Positions 6,890-15,169 of a stretch of DNA of 37,142 nucleotides are shown piece by piece; the first letter of the stretch is position 1; each line of letters opens with the position of its first letter. The position numbers and the translations under genes are program-made. The notes beneath the pieces were generated by a model, which ran no database searches, was not told where the DNA came from, and worked only from the letters and a program-made list of their open reading frames with translations. Source of the DNA: an uncultured Akkermansia sp. (lineage in GTDB: Bacteria > Verrucomicrobiota > Verrucomicrobiia > Verrucomicrobiales > Akkermansiaceae); contig CANQYL010000011.1 of assembly GCA_947628035.1 (NCBI GenBank), positions 1 through 37,142 of the forward strand, given 5' to 3'.

Positions 6890-8143
6890 TTAAAGAGGAA
6901 GTTCTTCATCGGGAAAGTCAACGTGCACACCATCCGAGCCGTCTTCCGGCAACAGACCATCGTCGGCATATACCTTGATCACGGGGCGCAGGTAAAGCGT
7001 GTACACCATCGAGGCTCCGCCGGACGAAACGGGTACGGGCACCGTCAGGTAACCGGGAATGGGGGCGTACTCGGTGGCATGAGAGATAACGTAATCCAAG
7101 AGAGGTTCCTGCTGCTGGACATACATCGCAGAAAACTCATCTTGCGCATGGCGATACAGGCGCAGGAGCAGCTTTTCCTTGCCGGGGATAGGCAATGGCG
7201 CGGTCTGTGTGGCATCCGGAACGGCACGCAGCTTGCCCGAACTGCCGTTGGCAGACCCGACGGCGAAATAGGGATAGAGAGCAGCGGTACGCAGGCGCTC
7301 CTCCTGAGGTTCCGTCACAGCGCTGGGAAGCACGACCTCAAAGGCGATTGAGTACGTCTTACCCATCAACGTCCGGACGGAGCTCTGCAGCTCTTCACGA
7401 TCAGCCGACGAGACGGCACGCGGCAAACTGCGCTCGTCGAGGAAAGCCTTGCGGAATACTTTACGCAGTTCCTTCTCTGTAGAAGTTGTTGCATCTCCCT
7501 GAGCGGCCGGACTCTCATCAAACGCGGTTGTACCGAGCCAATCACCGGGAGGAATCATGTCACGATTAAAGCGCACTCCCACCCAGAACAAGCAATTATA
7601 TCCCTCCTTATCGCGGAAAATAAGCGGCACGTACGCCGTCTTCTTGTCATCCCCCAATACAGCCCCTGAGCGGAGATAAAGGTTAATCGTACTCCAGCCG
7701 CCGGAGATGCTCACAGTGCAGTCGGGCGACGGATCATCCGCTCGGCGGAAGAATTGGAATTGGAGATTTCCGGCTTCCGCCGGTATCGGACCGGATGTGA
7801 GCGGTATATCCTCCTTGTTTTCGCGATTTAGGTTCACAAGGGAGGAGAGCGCCTCACCATCACGTGCCACACGGAAATACGGATAGCGCCTCCCCACCGG
7901 CAGCAGGCGGGTCTTCCCGTCTTCCCCGCTGACTGAGGCTGCTCTCGCTTCGGCCGGGGGAAGGACAATCGCAGCCGTGAGCGGCAGCTCCGGATCGGCC
8001 AGCAACTGCACGACATCCGACACCTTAGCCCATGCTTTTTCGCGCTGTCTGGGCATAGGAAGTCGGAGAGCCGCGCTCTCCTCGGGGATGTTGCGCAAGC
8101 CTGCCTGTTTGGCGATTTCTTCCTCCTGTTTTTCATCCGACAA
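6890..8143 (-). CDS. C-terminal part of TssM in the -1 frame, with duplicated domain
   Basis: 417 codons from a TTG; the frame is open upstream to a stop at 8183-8185. The first ATG-type start is not near any SD, so an independent start is doubtful. Its beginning (EKQEEEIAKQAGL, then KVSDVVQLLADPELPLTAAIVLPP) reads as the natural continuation of TssM, whose conserved C-terminal beta domain is otherwise missing from the 7834-11997 frame. GGWSTINLYLRSGAV resembles the GPWALFRL segment of IcmF C-terminal domains. A second, diverged copy of the domain follows: AAIVLPP (57-63) corresponds to AFEVVLP (267-273), RYPYFRVARDG (86-96) to LYPYFAVGSANG (289-300), and the strands at 168-192 to those at 361-386. 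TssM normally has one copy. Alternative: a genuine separate periplasmic gene overlapping tssM by 310 bases. Confidence 0.7.
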   Translation of the reverse strand: MSDEKQEEEIAKQAGLRNIPEESAALRLPMPRQREKAWAKVSDVVQLLADPELPLTAAIVLPPAEARAASVSGEDGKTRLLPVGRRYPYFRVARDGEALSSLVNLNRENKEDIPLTSGPIPAEAGNLQFQFFRRADDPSPDCTVSISGGWSTINLYLRSGAVLGDDKKTAYVPLIFRDKEGYNCLFWVGVRFNRDMIPPGDWLGTTAFDESPAAQGDATTSTEKELRKVFRKAFLDERSLPRAVSSADREELQSSVRTLMGKTYSIAFEVVLPSAVTEPQEERLRTAALYPYFAVGSANGSSGKLRAVPDATQTAPLPIPGKEKLLLRLYRHAQDEFSAMYVQQQEPLLDYVISHATEYAPIPGYLTVPVPVSSGGASMVYTLYLRPVIKVYADDGLLPEDGSDGVHVDFPDEELPL

Positions 8144-11100
8144 ACCGGAGAGGCTTCCAACCGTTCCTGCAGATTCTCCAGGTCATAGGAAGTAAGAATT
8201 TCCTCTGGTCGGCGCAGCGGGGTGTTACACAGCGGGAACATGGATGCAAGCGGCAGGCATCCACGCACACTCTCGCTTAACTCATCGGCAGCTTCTTTTT
8301 TAAGCAAGCGCATTCCATTACTCAGGTAGTCATTCCACCAGAGGAAGGTCGCGTCGGACTCATCGGCGTACCACGAGCCCCAGAACTGCTTGAAAAGATC
8401 CTCAACCGGCATCTTCACGAGTGTCTGCCAAGCCTTGGAAGGGGACGTATCCAGGCGGCTGATGAAATCCGCTGAATGCAGAAAACTACGCCGTGCTTCT
8501 GAATTGAGTCCTTTTTGAGCGCGGATAATCTCTTCAAGCCGGGAAGCCACCTCCGGGAACAGCTCTTTATCCTGCAGACAGGGGATGGAAAGAGCCTTAT
8601 ACATCAACTCATTGATCTCGTAGAGCATGCCGGACACATCAGCTGTGAAGAAGACATCTCCACTCTCAACAAACTGCGCCCAACTGCGTATGCCCTGAAT
8701 TTTGTAGTGTGCAGGTATCTCGTCCGTCCAATACATCACATAGTCGAGGAGAAAATGGCGACACGCATCATCCAACAACTCGACCATGTGGGTTATGTGC
8801 TCATCATCGTGAGATTTACTCGTGGTCAGGTGTTCGTGAACGAAGGCGGAAAGTTCGTTGAGATCCGTGATACGCATATTGACCGTGTTCGGATCATAGC
8901 AGGGATTGAGCGTATATTTGCCGGCGCGCGTGTACGGGATGACCGGGAGCTTCCGCTGCGTTTTGGTCAGCATTTCCTCGGGGATGATGTCGGTATTGCT
9001 CAGAGGCACGGTACTGAGCCAATCCAAAATCACGCGGTTGGCTAGAATAATCCAGTTTTGCTCCCAACAGGAGGCGTCCAAATCAGAGCCGCCTTGTTGA
9101 GCGAGCGCAGACACCGCCTCATCGTAGCGCTTCTTGATTTCTTTCACCCGCGAGATGCGGCGATGGAAGGACTCTCCCCGTTCCCCGGTCGGCAGCGGGT
9201 AGTACAAGACGTCGTAGAGAGATTTGGCGTACGCCATAAAGCGCTGCCACGGGCGAGGCCCGACGGCGTCTTCCTTATGTCGATCCCACAGGTCGCATAC
9301 ATCCTCGGGCAGAGAATCACACTCCCGAGCTATCAGAGGGATTTTATTACTAATCGCCTTGTGAAGGGCGATCACCTGGTTGCGGAGGAACGCGGCATTT
9401 TCTGAATCACCCAGATATTTGCCCAAATCGTCAAAACGATGGATATCCTTTTCCATTTCGGCATGAATGCGGGCGTGCAAATTCTCCACACAGTCACGCA
9501 ACGAATTTTGTGGACCGATTCCCAAGTAGCGTTCATCCTCCAAAAGACTTTGCTGGAGTTTCAAAGCCTCTTCATAGATTCTCTTCCACTCGTCACGGCA
9601 CGCATGCATACGCTCCGAATCCTCTCTGCGCACGGCATCGCAGAACATTTCCTCGCGTTGCTTCATATCGGTCTGCAGCTTCTGCATACGGCTCAATCTC
9701 TCCAAAAAGCGCCGCATGGTCAGATAATTGTACTGCGGATATATCTCCATGGTATCAAGAGCCGCAGTGTAGAGAGCGGCGCCGGAGCTAATAGCTTGGG
9801 CAGCCTCCATGGACACCGGCTTGAGATAGCCATTGAGTATGCTCATCTCCATGATGGTCTTATTGCCGGCGGTGCTGGCGCTCCAGAGGGATTTTATGGC
9901 GGCTTCATGGCTGGGGGAACTTTCCAGGTTCACCATATCGGCATACACGATATCATCCAACATGCGCTTGCCATCCATCAGATGAATCCCGTAGTTGGTG
10001 ATGCGCATGAGTGCTGCCAGAGATTTTGTATCATCCGAACTCCACGGATTTTGTCCTGCCTGATAATGTTCCGCCCGATAGGTAAACACAGCTCTGGCGG
10101 AATCAACAACAGGTTGTACAAGCATGCAAACTACAGCGGCTTTATCGATGAACTTCTTGTGCTTTTCCAGCAGAATACCTGATGCCTCACCGTCTGTCAC
10201 CCAGGACGCCGCGCGCCAAAACACCAGCAGATCCGTGGAAAGCGTAGCCATGTTATCCAGATTGTACAGATACTCACGTCGGGAAACCTGTGTGCCGGGA
10301 ACCGGAACATCCGTGAACGAAATTTGTTTTCCCTTCTCCGCCGCAATCAAGGGGGCGTTATTAATCGCGCCCTCGACGAACAGTTGGTGCGTCTTCGACC
10401 AAAATTCCACGTGACGATCAGCGAGGCGCTTGAGCTCCTCGCGATGGACAGCCGACCATATTGCCAGCGGCAGCGCCATAGCGAGCAAGGAAGCGGCGCC
10501 GATCCAGTACGGACGACGCATCCTGCGCGCCGCAGCATACGTGTAATCGCTCCGATTGCCTACTCCCAACACGAGGTTCTGCAGGAGATGCTCTGTAAAA
10601 TAATGACGAGGGGAAGCAAGGGAGAGTATCTTCTCGCGCACGGAAACGAGATCCGCAACGGCATCACCCCCGGGTTGCTCAGCGGATGCGACTGGGGTCT
10701 CTGCGGCGCCGTCCGGGAGAACGACGGGACTGAGACGATCGCCATCCTTGTGGAACATCACCCGCTCCATGGTCGTCACCGGCTTATCCAAGGTTGCCGT
10801 GAACCAAACTCCCATGAACTGGAAGAGCCCCCGAACGCTCCTCTTACTCTCCACGTGAGTGAAAATGCCTGCCAGGTACCGCTTCAGGTTTTCTTTCATG
10901 TGCGCAAAAGCCTCCGGCAACAGGTACACGGGGATGGCCGTATCGTCACGTCGTCCGCCGGATGCGGCACATTTTTCCCACACACTCTCGTTGAGAGCCA
11001 AAGAGGCGCGAAGCGTCTTGAGATGTTCCATCAACTCGTCAAACCCTCTGTCGGCAACAGCGGGGTCAAAAGGTTGATCCGGCTCCGGATTTTGCCAACC

Positions 11101-11997
11101 GAGGGGCTTTTCACAATCCTTCTCGCGGAGGAGGGAGAAGAACTCCGAAAAACCATCCAACTGATCGCATTTCGTGATCACAACCCATACCGGACAATAC
11201 ACCCCGCACGTGCGATTGAAAGCTCTCATCTCCTCAGCGATGAGCGATACCTTGCGATCACGCAACTCCGCGGAATCAAGCAGAATTGCATCCGCCGGGA
11301 TCGTCAGGATCACTCCTCTGACCAAGTTGTTCTTAAAAATTTTCTTGTACCCATCGAGAAAAGTCTGCCATTCGTGGTCCTGACGCCCTCCCCAGCGGCT
11401 CAGGAAGAGACGTCCGCCGATATCCCAAACCATCCCCTTATCCGCCAGCCACATGTTAAACGTTGACGTGGGTTCACTCGCGAGGGAGAAATCATTGATG
11501 CCGGCCGGATAGCGAATACCGCCGTACTCCATGAGACGGCTCTTGCCGGAGCCCGGTTCACCGAGCAAAAACCATGACCCTGTATTGCTTGGGGATAACC
11601 CCCGCTCCTCCATGGTATGTTTGGCGGAAGCTAGATCCATGCGGATATTTTCCGTACGCAGGTATTGCTCGCGCTGTTGCGCCTTCAAATCCTTGCCGGC
11701 CGCCATGGCTGCCAGCTCCCGGCGCAGCAACAGATCCTCGCGCATAGTGTTCACCATGCTGCGCAATTGAGCCCTCCTGCGCAGCACACGGACCAGCACG
11801 TAGATCAAGATGAGCGCGGCAAGCACCACCAATGCCACGACCACCCAATCCATCACCGTCATTTCACTCAGCCATCCCGGCATCATGGAGTCCTGAGCCG
11901 GATTCAGTCGAGAGCCGGACACAACTGATGAATCATTCAGGGTCGGCGGGACGACGTTGGCTACGGCACAATAGGGTTCAAACGGCATATTCATCAC
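7834..11997 (-). CDS. tssM: T6SS membrane-complex protein TssM (IcmF), apparent C-terminal frameshift
   Basis: 1387 codons as read. TssM spans the inner membrane and its periplasmic part reaches TssJ, forming the channel of the trans-envelope complex. Transmembrane segments at about 50-71 and 496-517. Cytoplasmic NTPase-like domain between them with an intact Walker A (GEPGSGKS, about 146-153), WDIGG and VVITKCDQL motifs. The following domain (FMGVWFTATL, YLLPEAFAHMKENLKRYLAGIF) is IcmF-specific, and a large periplasmic helical region follows to FWGSWYADES and CLPLASMFPLC. After about residue 1280 the translation (RMKNRRKKSPNRQACATSPRR) becomes Arg/Ser/Cys-rich nonsense, while the -1 frame resumes with the expected conserved sequence. 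An A5 run (plus-strand T5 at 8129-8133) is the likely spot: one extra A would join the frames into a protein of about 1700 residues. The start overlaps the tssL stop (ATGA). Confidence 0.9.
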   Translation of the reverse strand: MMNMPFEPYCAVANVVPPTLNDSSVVSGSRLNPAQDSMMPGWLSEMTVMDWVVVALVVLAALILIYVLVRVLRRRAQLRSMVNTMREDLLLRRELAAMAAGKDLKAQQREQYLRTENIRMDLASAKHTMEERGLSPSNTGSWFLLGEPGSGKSRLMEYGGIRYPAGINDFSLASEPTSTFNMWLADKGMVWDIGGRLFLSRWGGRQDHEWQTFLDGYKKIFKNNLVRGVILTIPADAILLDSAELRDRKVSLIAEEMRAFNRTCGVYCPVWVVITKCDQLDGFSEFFSLLREKDCEKPLGWQNPEPDQPFDPAVADRGFDELMEHLKTLRASLALNESVWEKCAASGGRRDDTAIPVYLLPEAFAHMKENLKRYLAGIFTHVESKRSVRGLFQFMGVWFTATLDKPVTTMERVMFHKDGDRLSPVVLPDGAAETPVASAEQPGGDAVADLVSVREKILSLASPRHYFTEHLLQNLVLGVGNRSDYTYAAARRMRRPYWIGAASLLAMALPLAIWSAVHREELKRLADRHVEFWSKTHQLFVEGAINNAPLIAAEKGKQISFTDVPVPGTQVSRREYLYNLDNMATLSTDLLVFWRAASWVTDGEASGILLEKHKKFIDKAAVVCMLVQPVVDSARAVFTYRAEHYQAGQNPWSSDDTKSLAALMRITNYGIHLMDGKRMLDDIVYADMVNLESSPSHEAAIKSLWSASTAGNKTIMEMSILNGYLKPVSMEAAQAISSGAALYTAALDTMEIYPQYNYLTMRRFLERLSRMQKLQTDMKQREEMFCDAVRREDSERMHACRDEWKRIYEEALKLQQSLLEDERYLGIGPQNSLRDCVENLHARIHAEMEKDIHRFDDLGKYLGDSENAAFLRNQVIALHKAISNKIPLIARECDSLPEDVCDLWDRHKEDAVGPRPWQRFMAYAKSLYDVLYYPLPTGERGESFHRRISRVKEIKKRYDEAVSALAQQGGSDLDASCWEQNWIILANRVILDWLSTVPLSNTDIIPEEMLTKTQRKLPVIPYTRAGKYTLNPCYDPNTVNMRITDLNELSAFVHEHLTTSKSHDDEHITHMVELLDDACRHFLLDYVMYWTDEIPAHYKIQGIRSWAQFVESGDVFFTADVSGMLYEINELMYKALSIPCLQDKELFPEVASRLEEIIRAQKGLNSEARRSFLHSADFISRLDTSPSKAWQTLVKMPVEDLFKQFWGSWYADESDATFLWWNDYLSNGMRLLKKEAADELSESVRGCLPLASMFPLCNTPLRRPEEILTSYDLENLQERLEASPVCRMKNRRKKSPNRQACATSPRRARLSDFLCPDSAKKHGLRCRMSCSCWPIRSCRSRLRLSFPRPKREQPQSAGKTGRPACCRWGGAIRISVWHVMVRRSPPL

Positions 11998-12965
11998 TCT
12001 TTTCCCTCCTTTCCAAACTGTTCCGTGTCTTCTTGCGGCAACTCAGGAAGTGGGCGAGGTTCTTCCTCAGGCGTGTACGATGCATGTTCCGATGCATCAC
12101 CCGATTCAGGAACGATCGACGTTTCCTCTCCGGGGACATCGGCAGGATTCGTACGCTCCACAGGCGAAGGAGACGGCTCCGTCTCCTTTTCCGACGCAGC
12201 ATCGGCAGGCCCTGTATGCTTCCTGTCCAGATTCACTCCCTTCGCGACCATGCTGTCAGAGTTCTGGGCATGAAGAACAGCCTCCATTCTTATGTGCTCT
12301 CCCGTTTTATCGAGTACCTGCCAAAGCGCCATGGTCGCTCCCCTGTACGCATGGATATAAAAGAGGACAGACGCAACGAGCACCACCGCACAGGCGCAGG
12401 TTACCAACCCTGCTACCAAGACAGGTCTGCGAGGCTTCATCTCCATCAACGACCTTTCCTCCTGAGGGTCCAGCAAAGAATGCTTGGCCTGCTCTTCACC
12501 GGGCAAGTTGATCTTCTCAGCCGCACTTCGTAAGAGTTCCTCGAGTTGTACACTGCGCCGCTCCAGCGCTCCGGAGAAGCCGCTGGCGATCATCGCATGC
12601 ATCAACCGCAGGTGATCTCGCGCAAGGGGCGTATCCTCCGCCAACCACTGTCTCATGTAATCAAAGAACTTTTCATCCCCGGCCAGTTCATTGTAGAGAC
12701 TGCGTCCGAGATCCTGCCACTCCCGCGCGTACGGGAAATTCCCCTCATGCACCATGTAGTCGATGTAGAATGCCGTGTACCGGCACGCGTCCTCCATTCC
12801 TTCTGCCAAATCAGCCGAGACCGAACCCGTCTTACGAATCGCTGAGAACTCGCGCATGATGTGCCCGAGCAGCACATCCATTTCAGGACCCTTACCGGAG
12901 GCTGCCTCATAACGGCTCGCCACCATGTATGTGACCAAAGGGTGGAATAATTCGTAGAGCGTCAT
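11994..12965 (-). CDS. tssL: T6SS membrane-complex protein TssL (DotU/IcmH)
   Basis: 323 residues. TssL is a C-tail-anchored inner-membrane protein with a cytoplasmic helical domain that contacts TssM and the baseplate. The N-terminal domain (1-178) fits the DotU family: helices with VLLGHIMREF, CRYTAFYIDYMVHE and LMHAMIASGFSGALE. A single transmembrane segment lies at about 181-205. Typical TssL ends soon after it, or carries an OmpA-like peptidoglycan-binding domain. Here the remaining ~118 residues are a Glu/Pro/Ser-rich, probably unstructured periplasmic tail with no recognisable OmpA motif. Peptidoglycan anchoring, if present, must be supplied by another protein. Starts 6 bases after tssK, without SD. 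Confidence 0.88.
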   Translation of the reverse strand: MTLYELFHPLVTYMVASRYEAASGKGPEMDVLLGHIMREFSAIRKTGSVSADLAEGMEDACRYTAFYIDYMVHEGNFPYAREWQDLGRSLYNELAGDEKFFDYMRQWLAEDTPLARDHLRLMHAMIASGFSGALERRSVQLEELLRSAAEKINLPGEEQAKHSLLDPQEERSLMEMKPRRPVLVAGLVTCACAVVLVASVLFYIHAYRGATMALWQVLDKTGEHIRMEAVLHAQNSDSMVAKGVNLDRKHTGPADAASEKETEPSPSPVERTNPADVPGEETSIVPESGDASEHASYTPEEEPRPLPELPQEDTEQFGKEGKE

Positions 12966-12971
12966 CTGTCG

Positions 12972-14336
12972 TTATTGAGGCTTGGAAAGGATGAGATAAA
13001 GTTCAGCTTGCGTATGAGGCAGCGCTTTTTCACTCCATGTAAGGGCGCACTGCTTCTCCTCACAGATATCCTGCCACGTGGCGTCACTCCCCAATTTATC
13101 CGTGCGGAACCACAGGCGATCCCCACCGGGTGGGAGAAGCGGGGAAGGAAGACGTTCCTCCACCAGGCGGACTCCTCTCACGCGCTTGGTGGCTTGCGAG
13201 CCGGCTGTGAGCTTAAACACATCGCCGACCTCCACCAAATCGGCGACATGCCGGGGGGACTCTTCACTCCGCACACCCACATACGCCGCTCGGACGCTGT
13301 TGAGCCACTCCGACTGCATGCTTCCATGCCATGCTGCATCAGCTTCCTGATAGGTGAGATCCACGCGCACGCACCACTCCGTCGCTTCCGTCCGCGTCAA
13401 GCGGTATATGCCATCGATCACCGCCTCAAATTGAGGCAGACAATCATCATGATGGTACAGCGGAGGGGTCATGCAATCCTCTTGCGGAGAAAAAGCCGAC
13501 AACTGCATCAACAAGCGCCCCAGCTCAACGTAGAGAGCCACGGGTGTCACATGCGCGCACGCCATCATCCCGCGCAGTCCTGCGACAGCTGCTTGCACGA
13601 ACGCGCACTTGGTCATCTTCTCAAGACGAAGGGCAGGCTGCTCCTGCAATTCACGCTGACGCAAAGCCGCCACGATGCTCTGAGCCACTTGGTCAAGATG
13701 AGTGCATAGAGCCTCCAATCGACTGTGCAGCATGGGCACAGCCGATAGGCAAAGCGCAGGCGGGACGTACTGGGCATCCGGAGTCAAAACGGGTTTACCG
13801 TCCCTGGTTCGACGGCACTCCAAACGGAGTATGGGCATTTTTTCGTAGCCGGGAAGTTCCTCGCTCTTGCTGGAAAGCAGCAATCGCATGCGTCGGAACA
13901 TAACAGGCTGTTCATTGCCGCCGGCATTCTCGTCATAGCATTCCCGGGGATAGGGCTCGAAACGGCACACTCCCTCAGTCTCGTGCTCATCCTCGTTTCT
14001 TTCACCCTCGCGCAATGGAGGAAGTGCGGCGTAGATCGTAATGTGAGAACTCTGGCTTATCTCAGCGGTCAGATCCAAATCACCAGCCCGACTGTTTCCC
14101 GGCATATCCACCTCCACGCCGCCCGGCAAAATGGCCTGGAGCTTCTTGAGGCGGAAGCATCCGTTCTCCAAGGCGACCCTGTCCGACTCCAGGCTGATCA
14201 GCCCGTAGGTGTACGGCAGTGCAAGAGTACGATCGCTCTGCCGGGCTACAGCATGTTGGTGTTGCGCTTGCTGGAAATGGTGCGGGCGCAAAAACAATCC
14301 TTCCGTCCAACTCAGGCTCGGTAAATTCTGATACAT
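12972..14336 (-). CDS. tssK: T6SS baseplate protein TssK
   Basis: 454 residues, the normal length. TssK is a trimeric baseplate component related to phage receptor-binding proteins; it links the wedge (TssF/G/E) to TssL/TssM. The signature near the N-terminus, LSWTEGLFLRPHHFQQAQ, is unmistakable. PYTYGLISLESDRVALENGCFRLKKLQAILPGG follows the usual beta-rich N-domain pattern (quoted in pieces only for recognition). The C-terminal domain has FKLTAGSQATKRVRGVRL, and QAELYLILSKPQ near the end matches the typical finish. The ATG has no SD; it is preceded by GACGACC. It lies 23 bases after tssJ. Confidence 0.92.
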   Translation of the reverse strand: MYQNLPSLSWTEGLFLRPHHFQQAQHQHAVARQSDRTLALPYTYGLISLESDRVALENGCFRLKKLQAILPGGVEVDMPGNSRAGDLDLTAEISQSSHITIYAALPPLREGERNEDEHETEGVCRFEPYPRECYDENAGGNEQPVMFRRMRLLLSSKSEELPGYEKMPILRLECRRTRDGKPVLTPDAQYVPPALCLSAVPMLHSRLEALCTHLDQVAQSIVAALRQRELQEQPALRLEKMTKCAFVQAAVAGLRGMMACAHVTPVALYVELGRLLMQLSAFSPQEDCMTPPLYHHDDCLPQFEAVIDGIYRLTRTEATEWCVRVDLTYQEADAAWHGSMQSEWLNSVRAAYVGVRSEESPRHVADLVEVGDVFKLTAGSQATKRVRGVRLVEERLPSPLLPPGGDRLWFRTDKLGSDATWQDICEEKQCALTWSEKALPHTQAELYLILSKPQ

Positions 14337-14359
14337 GGTCGTCTAAATGTGGTGAATTA

Positions 14360-14875
14360 TTAATCCTCAGGATTCATAGGGGTTTGCAGCATCAAACCGG
14401 CCGGTATGATGCTCACGTTAATTTTATCGGAATTCCATCGATTTTTAGCCAGAGGGAGAGTGAGCCGTCGCATATCCGGTCCCTTGGCTCCATCGCGCGC
14501 CAGATTGGCAAACAGGACCACGTGACTTGCTCCGTGTTTATCAATCCAGGTGTTCCAAATCCTGTCTCTTTTGTTAAGTTTTTTCGCCTCATGATCTTCC
14601 TCGCCAAAATAAAAAGTTTTACGACGCAAGGAATCGCGCAGCATGTTGTCGGGGTCGAAGTAATCATCAATCGACGTGGTTTCCAATTGCTTGAGCATCG
14701 TTTCATTCGCTTCCACGATATCCACTTCCACAGTGGGGAACACTCGCAACCTCTCAATGGTCACCGGATCATACGCTATGTTGATTTCCAACTTCTTCGG
14801 AGCCGTTGAGCTGCACCCGGTTAACGCGAGCAACACCCCCATGATAACTCCCACTCTTTGAATAGCTTTTTTCAT
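14360..14875 (-). CDS. tssJ: T6SS outer-membrane lipoprotein TssJ
   Basis: 171 residues from the chosen ATG at 14875; a longer in-frame extension to 15037 only overlaps the PAAR gene. The signal peptide ends in a lipobox LALTGC with Cys21, so the mature protein is a lipoprotein. The length and the beta-strand pattern fit TssJ, which sits on the periplasmic face of the outer membrane and binds the tip of TssM. IDDYFDPDNMLRDSLRRKTFY and the C-terminal MRRLTLPLAKNRW segments are the most structured parts. It lies directly before tssK, the usual place. The gene at 15170-15688 is a sibling with the same layout. TssJ is poorly conserved, so the assignment rests on lipobox, size, strand pattern and context. 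Confidence 0.8.
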   Translation of the reverse strand: MKKAIQRVGVIMGVLLALTGCSSTAPKKLEINIAYDPVTIERLRVFPTVEVDIVEANETMLKQLETTSIDDYFDPDNMLRDSLRRKTFYFGEEDHEAKKLNKRDRIWNTWIDKHGASHVVLFANLARDGAKGPDMRRLTLPLAKNRWNSDKINVSIIPAGLMLQTPMNPED

Positions 14876-14877
14876 GA

Positions 14878-15165
14878 TTAGCAGATATAGTTGATTCCTG
14901 TTGTGACAACAGCCGCTGTTGTTACCGGCACCCCCGTGATGGGGTTCGCCCCCGTCGCTACCGAGGTGATATTGGCCAAGGGAAGTCCATGCATCAGTTT
15001 GTTGACAGCCGTCGAGACCGAGAGGACACCCGCGCACATGGGTCCGGCAACGGGAGAGGTCAGGGTTGCAACCGGGAGCCCGTGCACCAAAAAGTTGACG
15101 GCTGTGCCTGTCACGATGTCTCCCGTGGCAGAAACTCCTGTGGTGATCATGATGGGTGTCGGCAT
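14878..15165 (-). CDS. PAAR-like spike tip protein
   Basis: 95 residues from the ATG at 15165; the 21 extra codons upstream overlap the previous gene and are not protein-like. PAAR proteins cap the VgrG spike with a sharp cone. The sequence contains two copies of the typical hairpin pattern: TAVNFLVHGLPVATLTSP and TAVNKLMHGLPLANITSVA, about 30 residues apart. Both carry the small-hydrophobic/Gly/Pro run expected for a PAAR fold (compare VLINGLPAARLGD in classical members). There is no attached toxin domain. It lies between two TssJ-like lipoprotein genes and 1.8 kb downstream of vgrG. No SD; GACC precedes the ATG. It ends 2 bases before tssJ. Confidence 0.8.
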   Translation of the reverse strand: MPTPIMITTGVSATGDIVTGTAVNFLVHGLPVATLTSPVAGPMCAGVLSVSTAVNKLMHGLPLANITSVATGANPITGVPVTTAAVVTTGINYIC

Positions 15166-15169
15166 GGTC

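Noticed and set aside
8129-8147. Programmed -1 frameshift as first explanation for split tssM
   Set aside because: The heptamer is not a standard X XXY YYZ site and the AGGAGG lies downstream rather than upstream; an indel in the A5 run is simpler. Kept open as an alternative.
14876-15037. N-terminal extension of tssJ to 15037
   Set aside because: The extra 54 codons overlap the PAAR gene and would bury the lipoprotein signal peptide that starts at the ATG at 14875.
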